Virus record (IMG/VR): IMGVR_UViG_3300011445_000012
Coordinates: 1-39,695 of that record
DNA length: 39,695 nucleotides
Strand: one strand, 5' to 3'
Source: a virus
Shown here piece by piece: positions 29,934-38,082 of the stretch; the first letter of the stretch is position 1, and every line of letters starts with the position of its first letter. The notes beneath the pieces are model-generated. The model was not told the origin of the DNA and did no database searches. It was given only the letters and a program-made list of their open reading frames with translations. The position numbers were made by a program, and so were the translations under genes.

Positions 29934-31336
29934 AACTCAACCTCTGCCGCGGCGCCGGTGATGTTCACCTGCATGTACACGGGGCTGATGGCGAACTTGA
30001 ACACCCACTCTCGCGCTCGACCCAGGCGCCGCCAGATGACCCGCGTCGCGTAGTCGCCCAGCAGGCCGGTCGCTGCGGTGATCGCACTGGAGAACGACTT
30101 GCCGCCGTCCTTGCTGACGTACAGCGACACCAGTTCGACGTTGTTGTCGAGCGCGACGCCGGTCTCCATGTGCAGGACCAGGCGCCAGATGGTGATCGGG
30201 TTGCCGTCGGAGAAGATGCGCCGCGAGACGATCTCGCGCGCGATCGTCGTGCCGGCGTCACTGAGCGAATCCTTGTCGATCTGGTACAGCGTCCCGCCCG
30301 TGTAACTGAACACCAGCGGGATCTGCGACAGGGCCACGCGGATGTTGGCCAGGTGCCGCGCGCCGCTCGTCGTCGCGAAGCTCCACCCGATCGTGTCGTA
30401 CACCAGCGAGATGCTGCCGACGTTCAGCTGGTAGAACGACTGCCCGTCCATCACGTAGCTGAAGCCCGTCGCCGACGAGATCGACGACTGCTCGTTGATC
30501 TGGTAGGCCACCTCGGGGTCGTCCACCGGCACCGCGGTGTAGCCGTTGAGCTTGATCACCCGGTACTCGCCGAGCTTGTTGCGCGCCAGGAAGATCAGCC
30601 CGGTATCGAATGGCGCTACCGCTTGCGCGGAGGAGCACCCCCACTCGATGCCGGCGCCGCCGATGCGCACGTACGCGTCCGCCGAGCTCGCCGCGTTCGG
30701 GTTCGGCGCCCAGAACTCCACGGTCATGTCGCCCATCAGCACCAGCGAGCCGTGGTCGCTGAAGACCGCTACGAGGTTGTCGGTCTCACTTTCCGCGGTG
30801 GCGAAGTCGAGCGCATCCCATGCCTGCCCATCCAGCAGCGCGGACCAATAGAACTGGCCCGAATTCGCCTTGTTGACGATGAACCGCCCCGCCAGGTAGC
30901 AGATCGTTGCCGGCGTGGCTGGGAACTGCGCATCGGTGATCTCCGTGAGCGTTGTCGACGCTGGCGTGTAGGTCCAGCCGTCGGTCCCATCGACGATGCC
31001 AATCTGCGTGCCGTTCCATGCCATGCTCACCGGGCCGCTCGACGTGTTGAGCGTGCCGCGGCTGGTCACCGAGTAAGCCGCCGTCGTGCTGTAGAGCGTG
31101 TTGCCGTGCACCGAGTAGGTGACGTTGTTGACCGAGATCGCGCCGCGGCACACGGCGCTGCCGTAGCTTCCCGACGACACGCGCGACGTGAGCCCCGGCC
31201 GCGGGGCCAGCCAGAACGGACCCTTCTCGGGATCCTTCGACTGCGCCAGGAACATGTTCGTGCGCTTCTGCGCGGACACGAACGGCACCTTGTTCGGCGC
31301 CCCAGTCCCGAACAGCTGGATGGTACTTAGGGCCAT
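29930..31336 (-). CDS. Head-completion protein, P22 gp10-like (packaged DNA stabilisation, 468 aa)
   Basis: This protein seals the portal vertex after packaging and forms part of the tail hub. It matches the gp10-like family in the N-terminus (KVPFVSAQKRTNMFLAQSKD), in PFDTGLIFLARNKLGEYRVI in the middle, and in its beta-propeller-like pattern with many Gly/Trp/Ser strands and WDALDFATAESETDNLVAVF. It directly follows the gp4-like adaptor, overlapping by 10 nt, and this order occurs in P22-type phages. Confidence 0.9.
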   Translation of the reverse strand: MALSTIQLFGTGAPNKVPFVSAQKRTNMFLAQSKDPEKGPFWLAPRPGLTSRVSSGSYGSAVCRGAISVNNVTYSVHGNTLYSTTAAYSVTSRGTLNTSSGPVSMAWNGTQIGIVDGTDGWTYTPASTTLTEITDAQFPATPATICYLAGRFIVNKANSGQFYWSALLDGQAWDALDFATAESETDNLVAVFSDHGSLVLMGDMTVEFWAPNPNAASSADAYVRIGGAGIEWGCSSAQAVAPFDTGLIFLARNKLGEYRVIKLNGYTAVPVDDPEVAYQINEQSSISSATGFSYVMDGQSFYQLNVGSISLVYDTIGWSFATTSGARHLANIRVALSQIPLVFSYTGGTLYQIDKDSLSDAGTTIAREIVSRRIFSDGNPITIWRLVLHMETGVALDNNVELVSLYVSKDGGKSFSSAITAATGLLGDYATRVIWRRLGRAREWVFKFAISPVYMQVNITGAAAEVEL

Positions 31337-32016
31337 GCGCGGATGTCGTAGTCGCTATCGCCCGACATGATCGTGTCCATGATCAGCGGGCGGTAGTTCA
31401 TGTTCTCTAGCAGCATCTTGCTCTCGCGCGCGGCCAGCACCAGCGACTGCGTCGGTTGCGCACCGAAGCCACCGAAGCCGAGCTCCACCGCCAGGTTGGT
31501 GACGATCGCCTTGTCGTAGCCGGGCGGCGTCGCCACCGACGTGCCGCCCGATAGCGTGCCGGTGAGCGCGCGCTGGCAGTTGAGATACGCGACCATCGCC
31601 TCCGACGGCACCGGGTAGAACTCGAACGTGCCCGCCGTCATCGCCGGCTCGTAGAGGAAGACCTCGGGGATGCCCTGCGTCGTCTTCGTGCCGATCGTGT
31701 TCCACTGCGAGCGGGTGATCCGCCGCAGCGGGTAGTCGACGCCGCTGGTCATGCGCACGAAGCCGTCGCTCCTCACGTCCATCGGACGGGTCGCGGTCGA
31801 CAGGTTGGCCGTCGTGTAGCTGCCGTCCGCCGCCGTCAGCGTGATGGTCTCCTCGGTCAGCGCGTACACCATCAGGCCGTCGACCGACCACGAGTCGAGC
31901 ATCCGCTGGAGGATGCCCAGGGCGAGGGCCGAGTCGGCCGTCGTCAGCGCCGCGTCGGCCTGGCCGAGGATGCCGGCAGCGTACGCGGCGGCATTGATCA
32001 ATTCCTGCGCGGTCAT
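31327..32016 (-). CDS. Head-tail adaptor, P22 gp4-like (229 aa)
   Basis: This protein joins the portal to the rest of the neck. It begins with TAQELINAAAYAAGILGQAD, continues with LALGILQRMLDSWSVDGLMV and YPLRRITRSQWNTIGTKTTQ, and has a C-terminal helix. These are recognisable features of the P22 gp4-like adaptor family. Its length is slightly greater than the P22 protein. P22 gp4 also has muramidase activity, but I see no catalytic motif to claim this here. The ATG at 32016 overlaps the glycosyltransferase gene by 4 nt. Confidence 0.88.
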   Translation of the reverse strand: MTAQELINAAAYAAGILGQADAALTTADSALALGILQRMLDSWSVDGLMVYALTEETITLTAADGSYTTANLSTATRPMDVRSDGFVRMTSGVDYPLRRITRSQWNTIGTKTTQGIPEVFLYEPAMTAGTFEFYPVPSEAMVAYLNCQRALTGTLSGGTSVATPPGYDKAIVTNLAVELGFGGFGAQPTQSLVLAARESKMLLENMNYRPLIMDTIMSGDSDYDIRAWP

Positions 32017-32720
32017 GGCTTCCTCGGGTTATCGCTGGCACTGCCGCCGGGCTGGCGCAGCAGGAACTTGTGCAGGTTGCCGCGGTACACCTTGTCCTTG
32101 GTGTTGTGGTCCAGGCCGAGGTTCGGCACCGTCCAGATCTCGCCACACTTCTCGCGCCAGCGGCGCGCGAACGAGTAGTCCTCGCCCCACCATATGCGCT
32201 CGTGCACGCCGTGGTTGAACAGGTCCACCGACGGGTTGTAGCTCGGCCCGTAGCAAAGCTCCGGGTAGTGGTACATGAACGCGTCGACGGCTTCCTTGGT
32301 GAGCTTGAGAAAGCCCGCCGGGATCAGCTTCGAGCGGATCGCGCCGTCGCTCTTGCGCGTGTCGGCAACGTGCGCTGCGTTCGTCTCCAGCGTACCCATG
32401 TAGATTTCTTCGTCGACCTTCGCCCGGTAGGTGCCGGCGACCACGTCGCCCTCGGTTTCGATCAGCGTGAGCAGATCGCGCGGGTCGTCCCACGACACGT
32501 CGTAGTCGATGAAGACGATCACGTCCGCCTTCGCGTCGAGTGCTGCACGCAGCATCGTCGAGCGCGCCGACGAGATGTACGGGTAGCCGAGGATCTGCGC
32601 GTAGCCCTCTTCCCACCCGGCCGCGGTGATCAGCGGCAAGGATGCCTCCAGGGACCGAATGTAGGGCGCCGTCGGGCCTGACAGTGACGGAGTACAGAAG
32701 ACAACCTTGCCTTTGCTCAC
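32013..32720 (-). CDS. Glycosyltransferase, GT-A type (235 aa)
   Basis: A putative nucleotide-sugar transferase. Residues 66-77 contain DVIVFIDYDVSW, the DxD metal-binding motif (D72, D74) of GT-A enzymes. A later EDYSFARRWREKCGEIW contains the pattern typical of phage glycosyltransferases. No membrane segment was seen. It sits in the head-gene block with a methyltransferase, with 4-nt overlaps on both sides, so it is likely made late and may modify virion or cell-surface sugars. The substrate is unknown. Confidence 0.85.
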   Translation of the reverse strand: MSKGKVVFCTPSLSGPTAPYIRSLEASLPLITAAGWEEGYAQILGYPYISSARSTMLRAALDAKADVIVFIDYDVSWDDPRDLLTLIETEGDVVAGTYRAKVDEEIYMGTLETNAAHVADTRKSDGAIRSKLIPAGFLKLTKEAVDAFMYHYPELCYGPSYNPSVDLFNHGVHERIWWGEDYSFARRWREKCGEIWTVPNLGLDHNTKDKVYRGNLHKFLLRQPGGSASDNPRKP

Positions 32721-33256
32721 TTGAGTCCCGTTGCCATCAGGTTGTAGTAGCTCATCCGCTTGGTGTCGACGGCGAACCCCGCCGCCTCCATCGCCGCGCG
32801 CAGCGTGCGCTCGACGAAGCCACTGTGATGGGCCATATGCGGGTGATCCGGGATCAGCCGCGCGTCGCCGTAGTACAGGTGCAGCCCAGTCAGCGACGAC
32901 CCAGGCAACACCTCATCGGTCGCCGGCACGCCCTCCAGATCGGGCACCAGCACGACCGCCATGCCGCCACGTCGCAGCACCCGGTGGAACTCCGCCAGCG
33001 CCACCGGCACCTCGTGCGGGTACAGGTGCTCCAGCGCGTGCGTGGAGTACACAACGTCGAACGGGCCAACGTCGCCCATGTCGGTCATGCTCGCGACGAT
33101 GTCGGGCTTGACGCCAGGGTCGATGTCGAGCCTCACCACGCGATAACCCTGCGCGGCCCACTGCTCGCCCTCGTCAGGTCCACTGCCTGCTACCAAAACG
33201 GAACGGGGCGACCCGAAGGCCGCCCCGCATTGCGGTGCTACGCTGCGCCCTTCCAC
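32717..33256 (-). CDS. Class I SAM-dependent methyltransferase (179 aa, start uncertain)
   Basis: Motif I is VLVAGSGPDEG. The acidic residue of motif II is in VVRLDIDPGVKPD, and FDVVYSTHALEHLYP with VLRRGGMAVVLVPD completes the core of a small methyltransferase. From GTG 33256 the first 20 residues would be encoded inside the preceding gene's end and a terminator hairpin. A TTG at 33196 gives 159 residues starting just before motif I, which may be correct. Its neighbour is a glycosyltransferase, so it could methylate a sugar or a lipid/protein. The target is unknown. Confidence 0.82.
   Translation of the reverse strand: MEGRSVAPQCGAAFGSPRSVLVAGSGPDEGEQWAAQGYRVVRLDIDPGVKPDIVASMTDMGDVGPFDVVYSTHALEHLYPHEVPVALAEFHRVLRRGGMAVVLVPDLEGVPATDEVLPGSSLTGLHLYYGDARLIPDHPHMAHHSGFVERTLRAAMEAAGFAVDTKRMSYYNLMATGLK
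33195..33226 (-). terminator. Intrinsic terminator after the capsid genes
   Basis: A 9-bp stem (33205-33213 with 33218-33226, one G-U pair) has a very stable UUCG-type loop on the minus strand, followed by GTTCCGTTTT. It falls in the beginning of the methyltransferase frame. Late transcripts must read through it, which fits processive antitermination, or it may process or stabilise the abundant coat message. Confidence 0.85.
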
Positions 33257-33477
33257 AGGCCCAGCCCGGTCAACGTCGCGGTGACTTCGACGATCCAGGC
33301 CGTCAAGCTGGCCGCGACCGTGATGTTGGAAGCCACAGAGACCACCGACGCGCCCTGGATTGCCGCCGCGCGTTGCGTCACGGGCGTCACCCCGTAGAAC
33401 GAGATCTCGGCCGACACGTCCTTACCGAACGTGGTGCCGTCCTCGTGACCGATGTCGAGAACTGCTGCGAATGCCAT
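33238..33477 (-). CDS. Small capsid-associated protein, decoration/head-fibre-like (79 aa)
   Basis: It lies 15 nt after the coat gene and has a strong AGGAG site. The segment AEISFYGVTPVTQRAAAIQG, followed by a helical/hydrophobic tail ending in LTGLGLWKG, is a pattern I recognise from small proteins that follow phage coat genes. Such proteins often form head spikes or decoration. The precise function is inferred. It ends just before a terminator. Confidence 0.72.
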   Translation of the reverse strand: MAFAAVLDIGHEDGTTFGKDVSAEISFYGVTPVTQRAAAIQGASVVSVASNITVAASLTAWIVEVTATLTGLGLWKGAA

Positions 33478-33492
33478 GATTGGCTCTCCTGT

Positions 33493-34698
33493 TTAGCCGT
33501 CGTTGTGGATGCGGGCGGCGAGTTGCGGACGGATCGCCTTGTAGCCGTACAGCACGTCCAGCCGGCACGGGAAGCTGCGATCGCTGATCTGGAAGTCGCG
33601 GACCAGCGAGATGCTGATGCCGTCCACCACTTCACGCTTCGCCCAGTCCACGCCATCGGGCAGCGGCAGATCGGCAGTGACGAAGGCGAACGCGTCCTTG
33701 TGGAACGCGAGCGACTGCGTCAGCGTCTCCGACGCGCCAGCGCCGACCTTCGTGATCGCCTTGCTTGCGCCGGCCGACACGATGGTCACGTTCTGACGCG
33801 CACCCGACGTGGTCGGGGCCGGGCTGACCGACAGGGAGGTCGCCGACGTACCACTGTCGGCCGTGACCACGAACTGCTGCGCCACGCCCGTCGACACCTT
33901 CGTCTCCGGGTGCACCCTGTTCACCCCGGCGATGGTGACAACGTCGCCGATGAGGAACGAGGTGGTACCCGTCGCGATGACCAGCGTCCCCGAGCCCGAC
34001 GTGATGCCGGTCGACGTGTTCATGTCGTAGCCGGTCGTCTTCGCCGCCGTGCCCGTGGTATGCGGGACCAGCAGCGTGTTCTCGTAGATGCCGTCGAAGC
34101 CCGCCGTCTTGCCGATCTTACCCTCGCGGTACTGCGCGCTGATCTTCTCGGACTCGTGGAACAGGCCCTTGGTGTCGATCATGAACTTCGTCGCGTGCCC
34201 CGTGTTCATCGTCATCGTGCGGGGCGAAAGCGGCGCCAGGTTGTCCGTCAGCAACTGCCTGGCGGTCGACACCGACGTGAACGAGAACGCCGCAGCGTCG
34301 CCGTCGTACAGGTTGTACACCTGCTTGTACATGTTCAGCGCGTCGGCCTCGATGTTGGCCGCCAGAACCGACACCGCCGGCTCGATGATGCGCGTGCTGA
34401 AGTCGTCCAGGCTGAGTGCCAGTTCGAGCGACGTGAAGTTCATGTCCACGCCCTTGACCGTCGACATGACGAGGTCCACCGACGTTTCCGTCGTGTTCTG
34501 CGCGGCCATGTTGATGCCGGTGCGAACCGTGTACTCGTTGGGCAGGCGGACCTTGAGCGTGTCGCCGATCTTGGCGCCGGTCTTGGCGTAGGAGTCGTCG
34601 TACTGCCGGTCGACCCGACCGATGAAGTTGAGCTTCTGGTGCAGGATGCGCGCGACCTCTCGCGTCACCTGCGTGGGGGTGAGAATGGTGTTGGCCAC
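33493..34698 (-). CDS. Major capsid (coat) protein, P22 gp5-like (401 aa)
   Basis: This is the main shell subunit, with an HK97-type fold expected. It matches the P22-like coat family: ILTPTQVTREVARILHQKLN at the N-terminus, then YDDSYAKTGAKIGDTLKVRL, NMAAQNTTETSVDLVM and a C-terminal WAKREVVDGISISLVRDFQI. The inserted region around residues 220-300 corresponds to the variable I-domain area. The GTG start at 34698 has an AGGAGT site. It is preceded by scaffold and followed by a small head protein, the usual order. Confidence 0.93.
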   Translation of the reverse strand: MANTILTPTQVTREVARILHQKLNFIGRVDRQYDDSYAKTGAKIGDTLKVRLPNEYTVRTGINMAAQNTTETSVDLVMSTVKGVDMNFTSLELALSLDDFSTRIIEPAVSVLAANIEADALNMYKQVYNLYDGDAAAFSFTSVSTARQLLTDNLAPLSPRTMTMNTGHATKFMIDTKGLFHESEKISAQYREGKIGKTAGFDGIYENTLLVPHTTGTAAKTTGYDMNTSTGITSGSGTLVIATGTTSFLIGDVVTIAGVNRVHPETKVSTGVAQQFVVTADSGTSATSLSVSPAPTTSGARQNVTIVSAGASKAITKVGAGASETLTQSLAFHKDAFAFVTADLPLPDGVDWAKREVVDGISISLVRDFQISDRSFPCRLDVLYGYKAIRPQLAARIHNDG

Positions 34699-34715
34699 TG
34701 TCTACTCCTGAGGGT

Positions 34716-35582
34716 TCAGCCGCCCCTCTTCGAGATCTCGGCGTTGCGCTTGCGCATCCAGTCGTCCACCGAATCGTTGTCCGATGGCGTGGTACTGGAT
34801 CCGCCGCCACGCGCCGAGACTGGTTTCCCAGGGGGCGGTGCGTTGGACACCTGCGGAGCCGGGCGCATCTTCACTTGCGCCACGATGCTGGCGATGACTG
34901 CCGCTTGCTCGAACGGATCCCGGTTCCAGAGGTACTGGGCCAGGTCTGGGTTCTTCGCGATCGCGTACGCGGCAAGGTGGCCGTCGGGCACTCGCACGAA
35001 AACAGACTCGATCCCATCAGGCAGTTCCGCAGTGCTGTTCTCCAGCGCCTCGTAGTAGTCGGGCGTGGTCTTGGCGAATGCTTCCTGCTTGTGCGCGAAC
35101 GACGCGACCTTCTCGTGCGCCGCTCGCTCCTGCTGGGCATGGGTCTGCTGCCGGTGCATCTGCTCCCGTTCAGCCTGCATCTCTTGCTTGGCGACTTGGC
35201 GTGCCTCCCAGCGCGTTACTCGCCGCTGGTAGTCTTCCCACGCCTCGTCGGCGCCGCGCTGCGGCTCCGCGTCCTGGGGCGCCGACTGCTGGCCACCTCC
35301 GGGTTGCGGCATCACGCGCTGCACCACACTGAGCAACTGGTCGATTTGCCGGTCGCGTTGAGCCAGCTGGCCAGTGAGTTCGCCGAAGCGTCTCTGCAGG
35401 CGATTGTTTCGCCGTGCGGCCTTGCGCTGCTCTTCCGCGGCCCGCTCCTCTGGAGTTGGCTCGCTTGGCTCCGCTGCCTCCGTCGTGCCCGCGTCGACGG
35501 TGTCCGGTGACTGCTCCGGTTCGGGCGTGTCAACTACGTTTTGGTCAGGGGTAGCGCCCTGCGTGTCTTGGTCCTGCGACAT
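34716..35582 (-). CDS. Scaffolding protein (288 aa)
   Basis: Directly before the coat gene. It has the usual makeup: an acidic, disordered N-terminus (DTPEPEQSPDTVDAGTTEAA), long helical/coiled-coil segments rich in Gln, Arg and Glu (residues about 70-160), and a short basic C-terminus (DDWMRKRNAEISKRGG), the type of end that binds coat protein in P22. Scaffold directs prohead assembly and then exits. The family varies in sequence, so assignment is by position and composition. Confidence 0.87.
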   Translation of the reverse strand: MSQDQDTQGATPDQNVVDTPEPEQSPDTVDAGTTEAAEPSEPTPEERAAEEQRKAARRNNRLQRRFGELTGQLAQRDRQIDQLLSVVQRVMPQPGGGQQSAPQDAEPQRGADEAWEDYQRRVTRWEARQVAKQEMQAEREQMHRQQTHAQQERAAHEKVASFAHKQEAFAKTTPDYYEALENSTAELPDGIESVFVRVPDGHLAAYAIAKNPDLAQYLWNRDPFEQAAVIASIVAQVKMRPAPQVSNAPPPGKPVSARGGGSSTTPSDNDSVDDWMRKRNAEISKRGG

Positions 35583-35599
35583 GGAAATGCGTCTCCACG

Positions 35600-35628
35600 A
35601 AAAGCGAAAGGCCGCTCGCGCGGCCCTT
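35600..35628 (-). terminator. Intrinsic terminator before the scaffold/coat genes
   Basis: A 9-bp stem (35607-35615 with 35620-35628, one G-U pair) surrounds a 4-nt loop. On the minus strand it is followed by a T-rich tract that includes TTTT at 35603-35600. It lies between the small late gene and the scaffold, inside the late unit. Confidence 0.83.
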
Positions 35629-35658
35629 CGGCACCCTGTCTTGCCCGGCAGGTAGGGG

Positions 35659-35832
35659 TTAGTGCGTCATCCTGTTTGCGTCCACTTCGCTGCGCGTCAT
35701 GCGGATCTCGTGTCCGCCGCGCGCCAGCGTGTAAACCTCGACTTGCGCCGCGACCGTTGTCACCAGGCCGCGCGCTGTAATTGTCCAGGCGCCGTCGTTC
35801 ATCGGCACCTGCATTCCGATCGGGTACATCAT
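35659..35832 (-). CDS. Hypothetical late protein (57 aa)
   Basis: ATG 35832 forms an ATGA overlap with the gene before it. The protein begins MMYPIGMQVPMNDGAWTITA and ends in a charged RGGHEIRMTRSEVDANRMTH; it is mainly beta-like. It is followed by a terminator. Function is unknown; a minor structural role is possible. Confidence 0.65.
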   Translation of the reverse strand: MMYPIGMQVPMNDGAWTITARGLVTTVAAQVEVYTLARGGHEIRMTRSEVDANRMTH

Positions 35833-36380
35833 TGCAGCATCATCAGCAGGAGCACCCGCCTCGCGTTCTCGTTGTTGCGGGCCACTCGGGCCGCTTCGAC
35901 TGCCTGCAGCGCCGCCTCACGTTCGGCCGCCCGCTGCGCCAGGATGCCGGCGATCACCATCCGCAGTAGCTCGGCGTACTGCGCCTTCCAGGCGATCTCG
36001 CGCAGGCGCAGGGCCGCCATCAGCGCGTCCAGGGCCCCCTCGGCGACTGCCAGGTACTCCTGCTCGGCCTGCGCCTCGCCTACGGCCTTCTGGGCCCACT
36101 CCTGACGGTCGGCCTGTTCGAGCGCGACCTCTTCGAGCACCTCGCGCACCCGCCGCGGCACCCGCCGCTGGCGGAGCACCTCGCCCCAGCCACCGGACGG
36201 ATCGGTCGGCGTGACCGGCGGCTCGGGGGGCGTCGTCGTGCACGTCGACGTGTCGCCCCACGAATCGCCCCAGCTGCGCGCCCACGTGCACAACCACGGA
36301 CGGGGCGACGGGGCGACGGCGGCGCGGTCCCAGCTGGCGCCCCAACTGGTGCCCCAACTGGTACTCCACCGCGAGGCCAC
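35829..36380 (-). CDS. Late protein with SWG repeats and long helix (183 aa)
   Basis: GTG 36380 follows the stop of the upstream gene. The first 45 residues contain repeated Trp-Gly units (TSWGTSWGASW, SWGDSWGDTS) separated by a basic/Pro-rich stretch. The last 120 residues form a long alanine- and arginine-rich helix (EVLEEVALEQADRQEW, then AQRAAEREAALQAVEAA). Not recognised. Such a Trp-rich, helical protein may be a head or tail tape/scaffold-like component. Confidence 0.68.
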   Translation of the reverse strand: MASRWSTSWGTSWGASWDRAAVAPSPRPWLCTWARSWGDSWGDTSTCTTTPPEPPVTPTDPSGGWGEVLRQRRVPRRVREVLEEVALEQADRQEWAQKAVGEAQAEQEYLAVAEGALDALMAALRLREIAWKAQYAELLRMVIAGILAQRAAEREAALQAVEAARVARNNENARRVLLLMMLQ

Positions 36381-37277
36381 CTACGGCCCCCATTCGTCGC
36401 CCAGGGCGCCCGTCCCGGTTACCAGCACGTCGTTGACGTACTGGATGTTGGCGTCGACCTGACCCGCCACCGTGAACGTCAGCGAGTCGGTCTTCGCCTT
36501 GATCGCCGCGATCTCGGTGTCGAGGAAGTCATCGATCACGACAATGGCCGGGAGAATGGCTCCCGTGTCGCTTAGATAGCGGCCCGCCGAGTCGGCCACC
36601 GAGTGGGTGGTCAGGTCTTCATCCCAGACCGCGTCCGTAACTTCGGCGGCCGTCGGCAGATCGCCCAGCTGCGTGTCCAGGTTCGCCGACGCCAGCCCAA
36701 CCGCCGCGCGAATAGTCGCGTCGAGATCGAGCGTCGTGGTGTCCTCATCGATCGCCGTGAGCGTGCGCGTGGCGCTGATCCACACTGCGGTAGCGATCTC
36801 GGTGCTGACATCGCCCGCGATCACCGCTGCGTTGATCACGTCGGCGCCCGCCGAGCCCAGGTACGAATCCATCCGCCCGCCCTGCAGCGCCGCCGGCAGC
36901 CGGGTCTGGATGTCGTTGGTATCAGACTGCACCGCCGCGATGTCAGCCGACACCGAGGCACCGGCCGGCGCCCCGAGCCGCGCGAAGTTGTCGCCGGTCT
37001 GCGGGAACGACGGGTAGATCTGCACCGTCGCATTGACCGCGCTCGTATTCACGAACGTGAACGCGACGTGGTCGTAGTTCGTCTCCGCCTGCGCGGGCGT
37101 GTAGGTCCAGAAGCCCTGGCCCTCGTGCGTGCACGCGCCCGACCCCACCGACCCCGCCGCCTGCGTGCCACCGTCGCCGGTCACGTAAGCGGTCGTCGTG
37201 CCCGTGGTCACCGCCGACCCGTCGGTCTTGCTGTTCATCTGCGCGCCGACGATCTGCGACGCTACGTTCTTACGCAT
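36381..37277 (-). CDS. Putative tail/virion surface protein (298 aa)
   Basis: The first 110 residues form a beta-rich Thr/Gly domain. Then DIAAVQSDTNDIQTRLPAAL and similar helical repeats (DVINAAVIAGDVSTEIATAV) follow, common in phage surface and fibre proteins. The end is a long helix plus VTGTGALGDEWGP. ATG 37277 overlaps the previous gene by 8 nt. A fibre or neck role is inferred. Confidence 0.72.
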   Translation of the reverse strand: MRKNVASQIVGAQMNSKTDGSAVTTGTTTAYVTGDGGTQAAGSVGSGACTHEGQGFWTYTPAQAETNYDHVAFTFVNTSAVNATVQIYPSFPQTGDNFARLGAPAGASVSADIAAVQSDTNDIQTRLPAALQGGRMDSYLGSAGADVINAAVIAGDVSTEIATAVWISATRTLTAIDEDTTTLDLDATIRAAVGLASANLDTQLGDLPTAAEVTDAVWDEDLTTHSVADSAGRYLSDTGAILPAIVVIDDFLDTEIAAIKAKTDSLTFTVAGQVDANIQYVNDVLVTGTGALGDEWGP

Positions 37278-38082
37278 TGGTTGTCCCCGGCTGGATCACG
37301 CTGTTGCCCATCGCCCAGGCGGCGTTGAAGGTTGCCGCGGCGCCCGCGACACCGAACGCGTAGCGCCGAAGCCTTGGCTGAAATATGCGCCAGGGGTTTT
37401 TCGTCAGCGCATGGGCTTCTGCGTCGGTCATCCCGCGCGAATTCCAGTGCGCTCGCAGCGCGCACGTGCCCTTGCTTGCAAAGGATGCCGAAGCGGTGCG
37501 CTCACCAAACACGACGACACGGCAACCCGTAACGGCCGCGCCAGTGCCGGCAGCCGATAGAAACTTGGCGCCATTCACCCAAACGGAAGAGCCCCAATGA
37601 GTGCTAGACGTTAGCAGCACGCAAACAGGGCGCGCCGCGTTGAGGACGGGATCAGTCGCCGAACTTGCCCCTACGCCGCCGGACACGTACAGGTTCCACT
37701 CGGTGTTAGTGCCATTGCGCTGAAACGAGTTGCTGTTATTCGCCCCAGTCGCGTCCGCCATCGTAAGAAAACCAGCGAAGTTACCCGAATAAGCCGTCAC
37801 CGTGCCGTAGAACAGCAGCGACTGCGTCGCGTTGGCATTGACTGTCGGAGTCGGCGAGTAATAGACGCCACCGAACGCCGCCCTGGCGTCCAGTTGCCTC
37901 CCGGATGGGCCGAAATTTTCCGGCGGCGCGGTGCCGAAGGTCGTCCATGTAGGCCCTCCAGGCTTGATGCTGCGCGTCAAAATCGCGCAGTCGTTCATCC
38001 CGACCCCCCAGTACCCGTCGATGAGTTCCGTTGCCCCATACGGCTGGAAAGCGTGGGGCTGACCGAGAATGATCTGCGGCAT
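37270..38082 (-). CDS. Lectin-like (concanavalin A-like) virion protein (270 aa)
   Basis: The sequence is a beta-sandwich type with Gly/Ser/Thr/Asn bias and evenly spaced aromatics (RSIKPGGPTWTTFGTAPPEN, later SSTHWGSSVWVNGAKFLS). Near the end ALTKNPWRIFQP is a short motif common in phage LamG/concanavalin-like surface proteins. It probably binds a carbohydrate on the host or decorates the virion. This is an inference from fold-like pattern. It overlaps the gene before it by 1 nt. Confidence 0.72.
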   Translation of the reverse strand: MPQIILGQPHAFQPYGATELIDGYWGVGMNDCAILTRSIKPGGPTWTTFGTAPPENFGPSGRQLDARAAFGGVYYSPTPTVNANATQSLLFYGTVTAYSGNFAGFLTMADATGANNSNSFQRNGTNTEWNLYVSGGVGASSATDPVLNAARPVCVLLTSSTHWGSSVWVNGAKFLSAAGTGAAVTGCRVVVFGERTASASFASKGTCALRAHWNSRGMTDAEAHALTKNPWRIFQPRLRRYAFGVAGAAATFNAAWAMGNSVIQPGTTNA

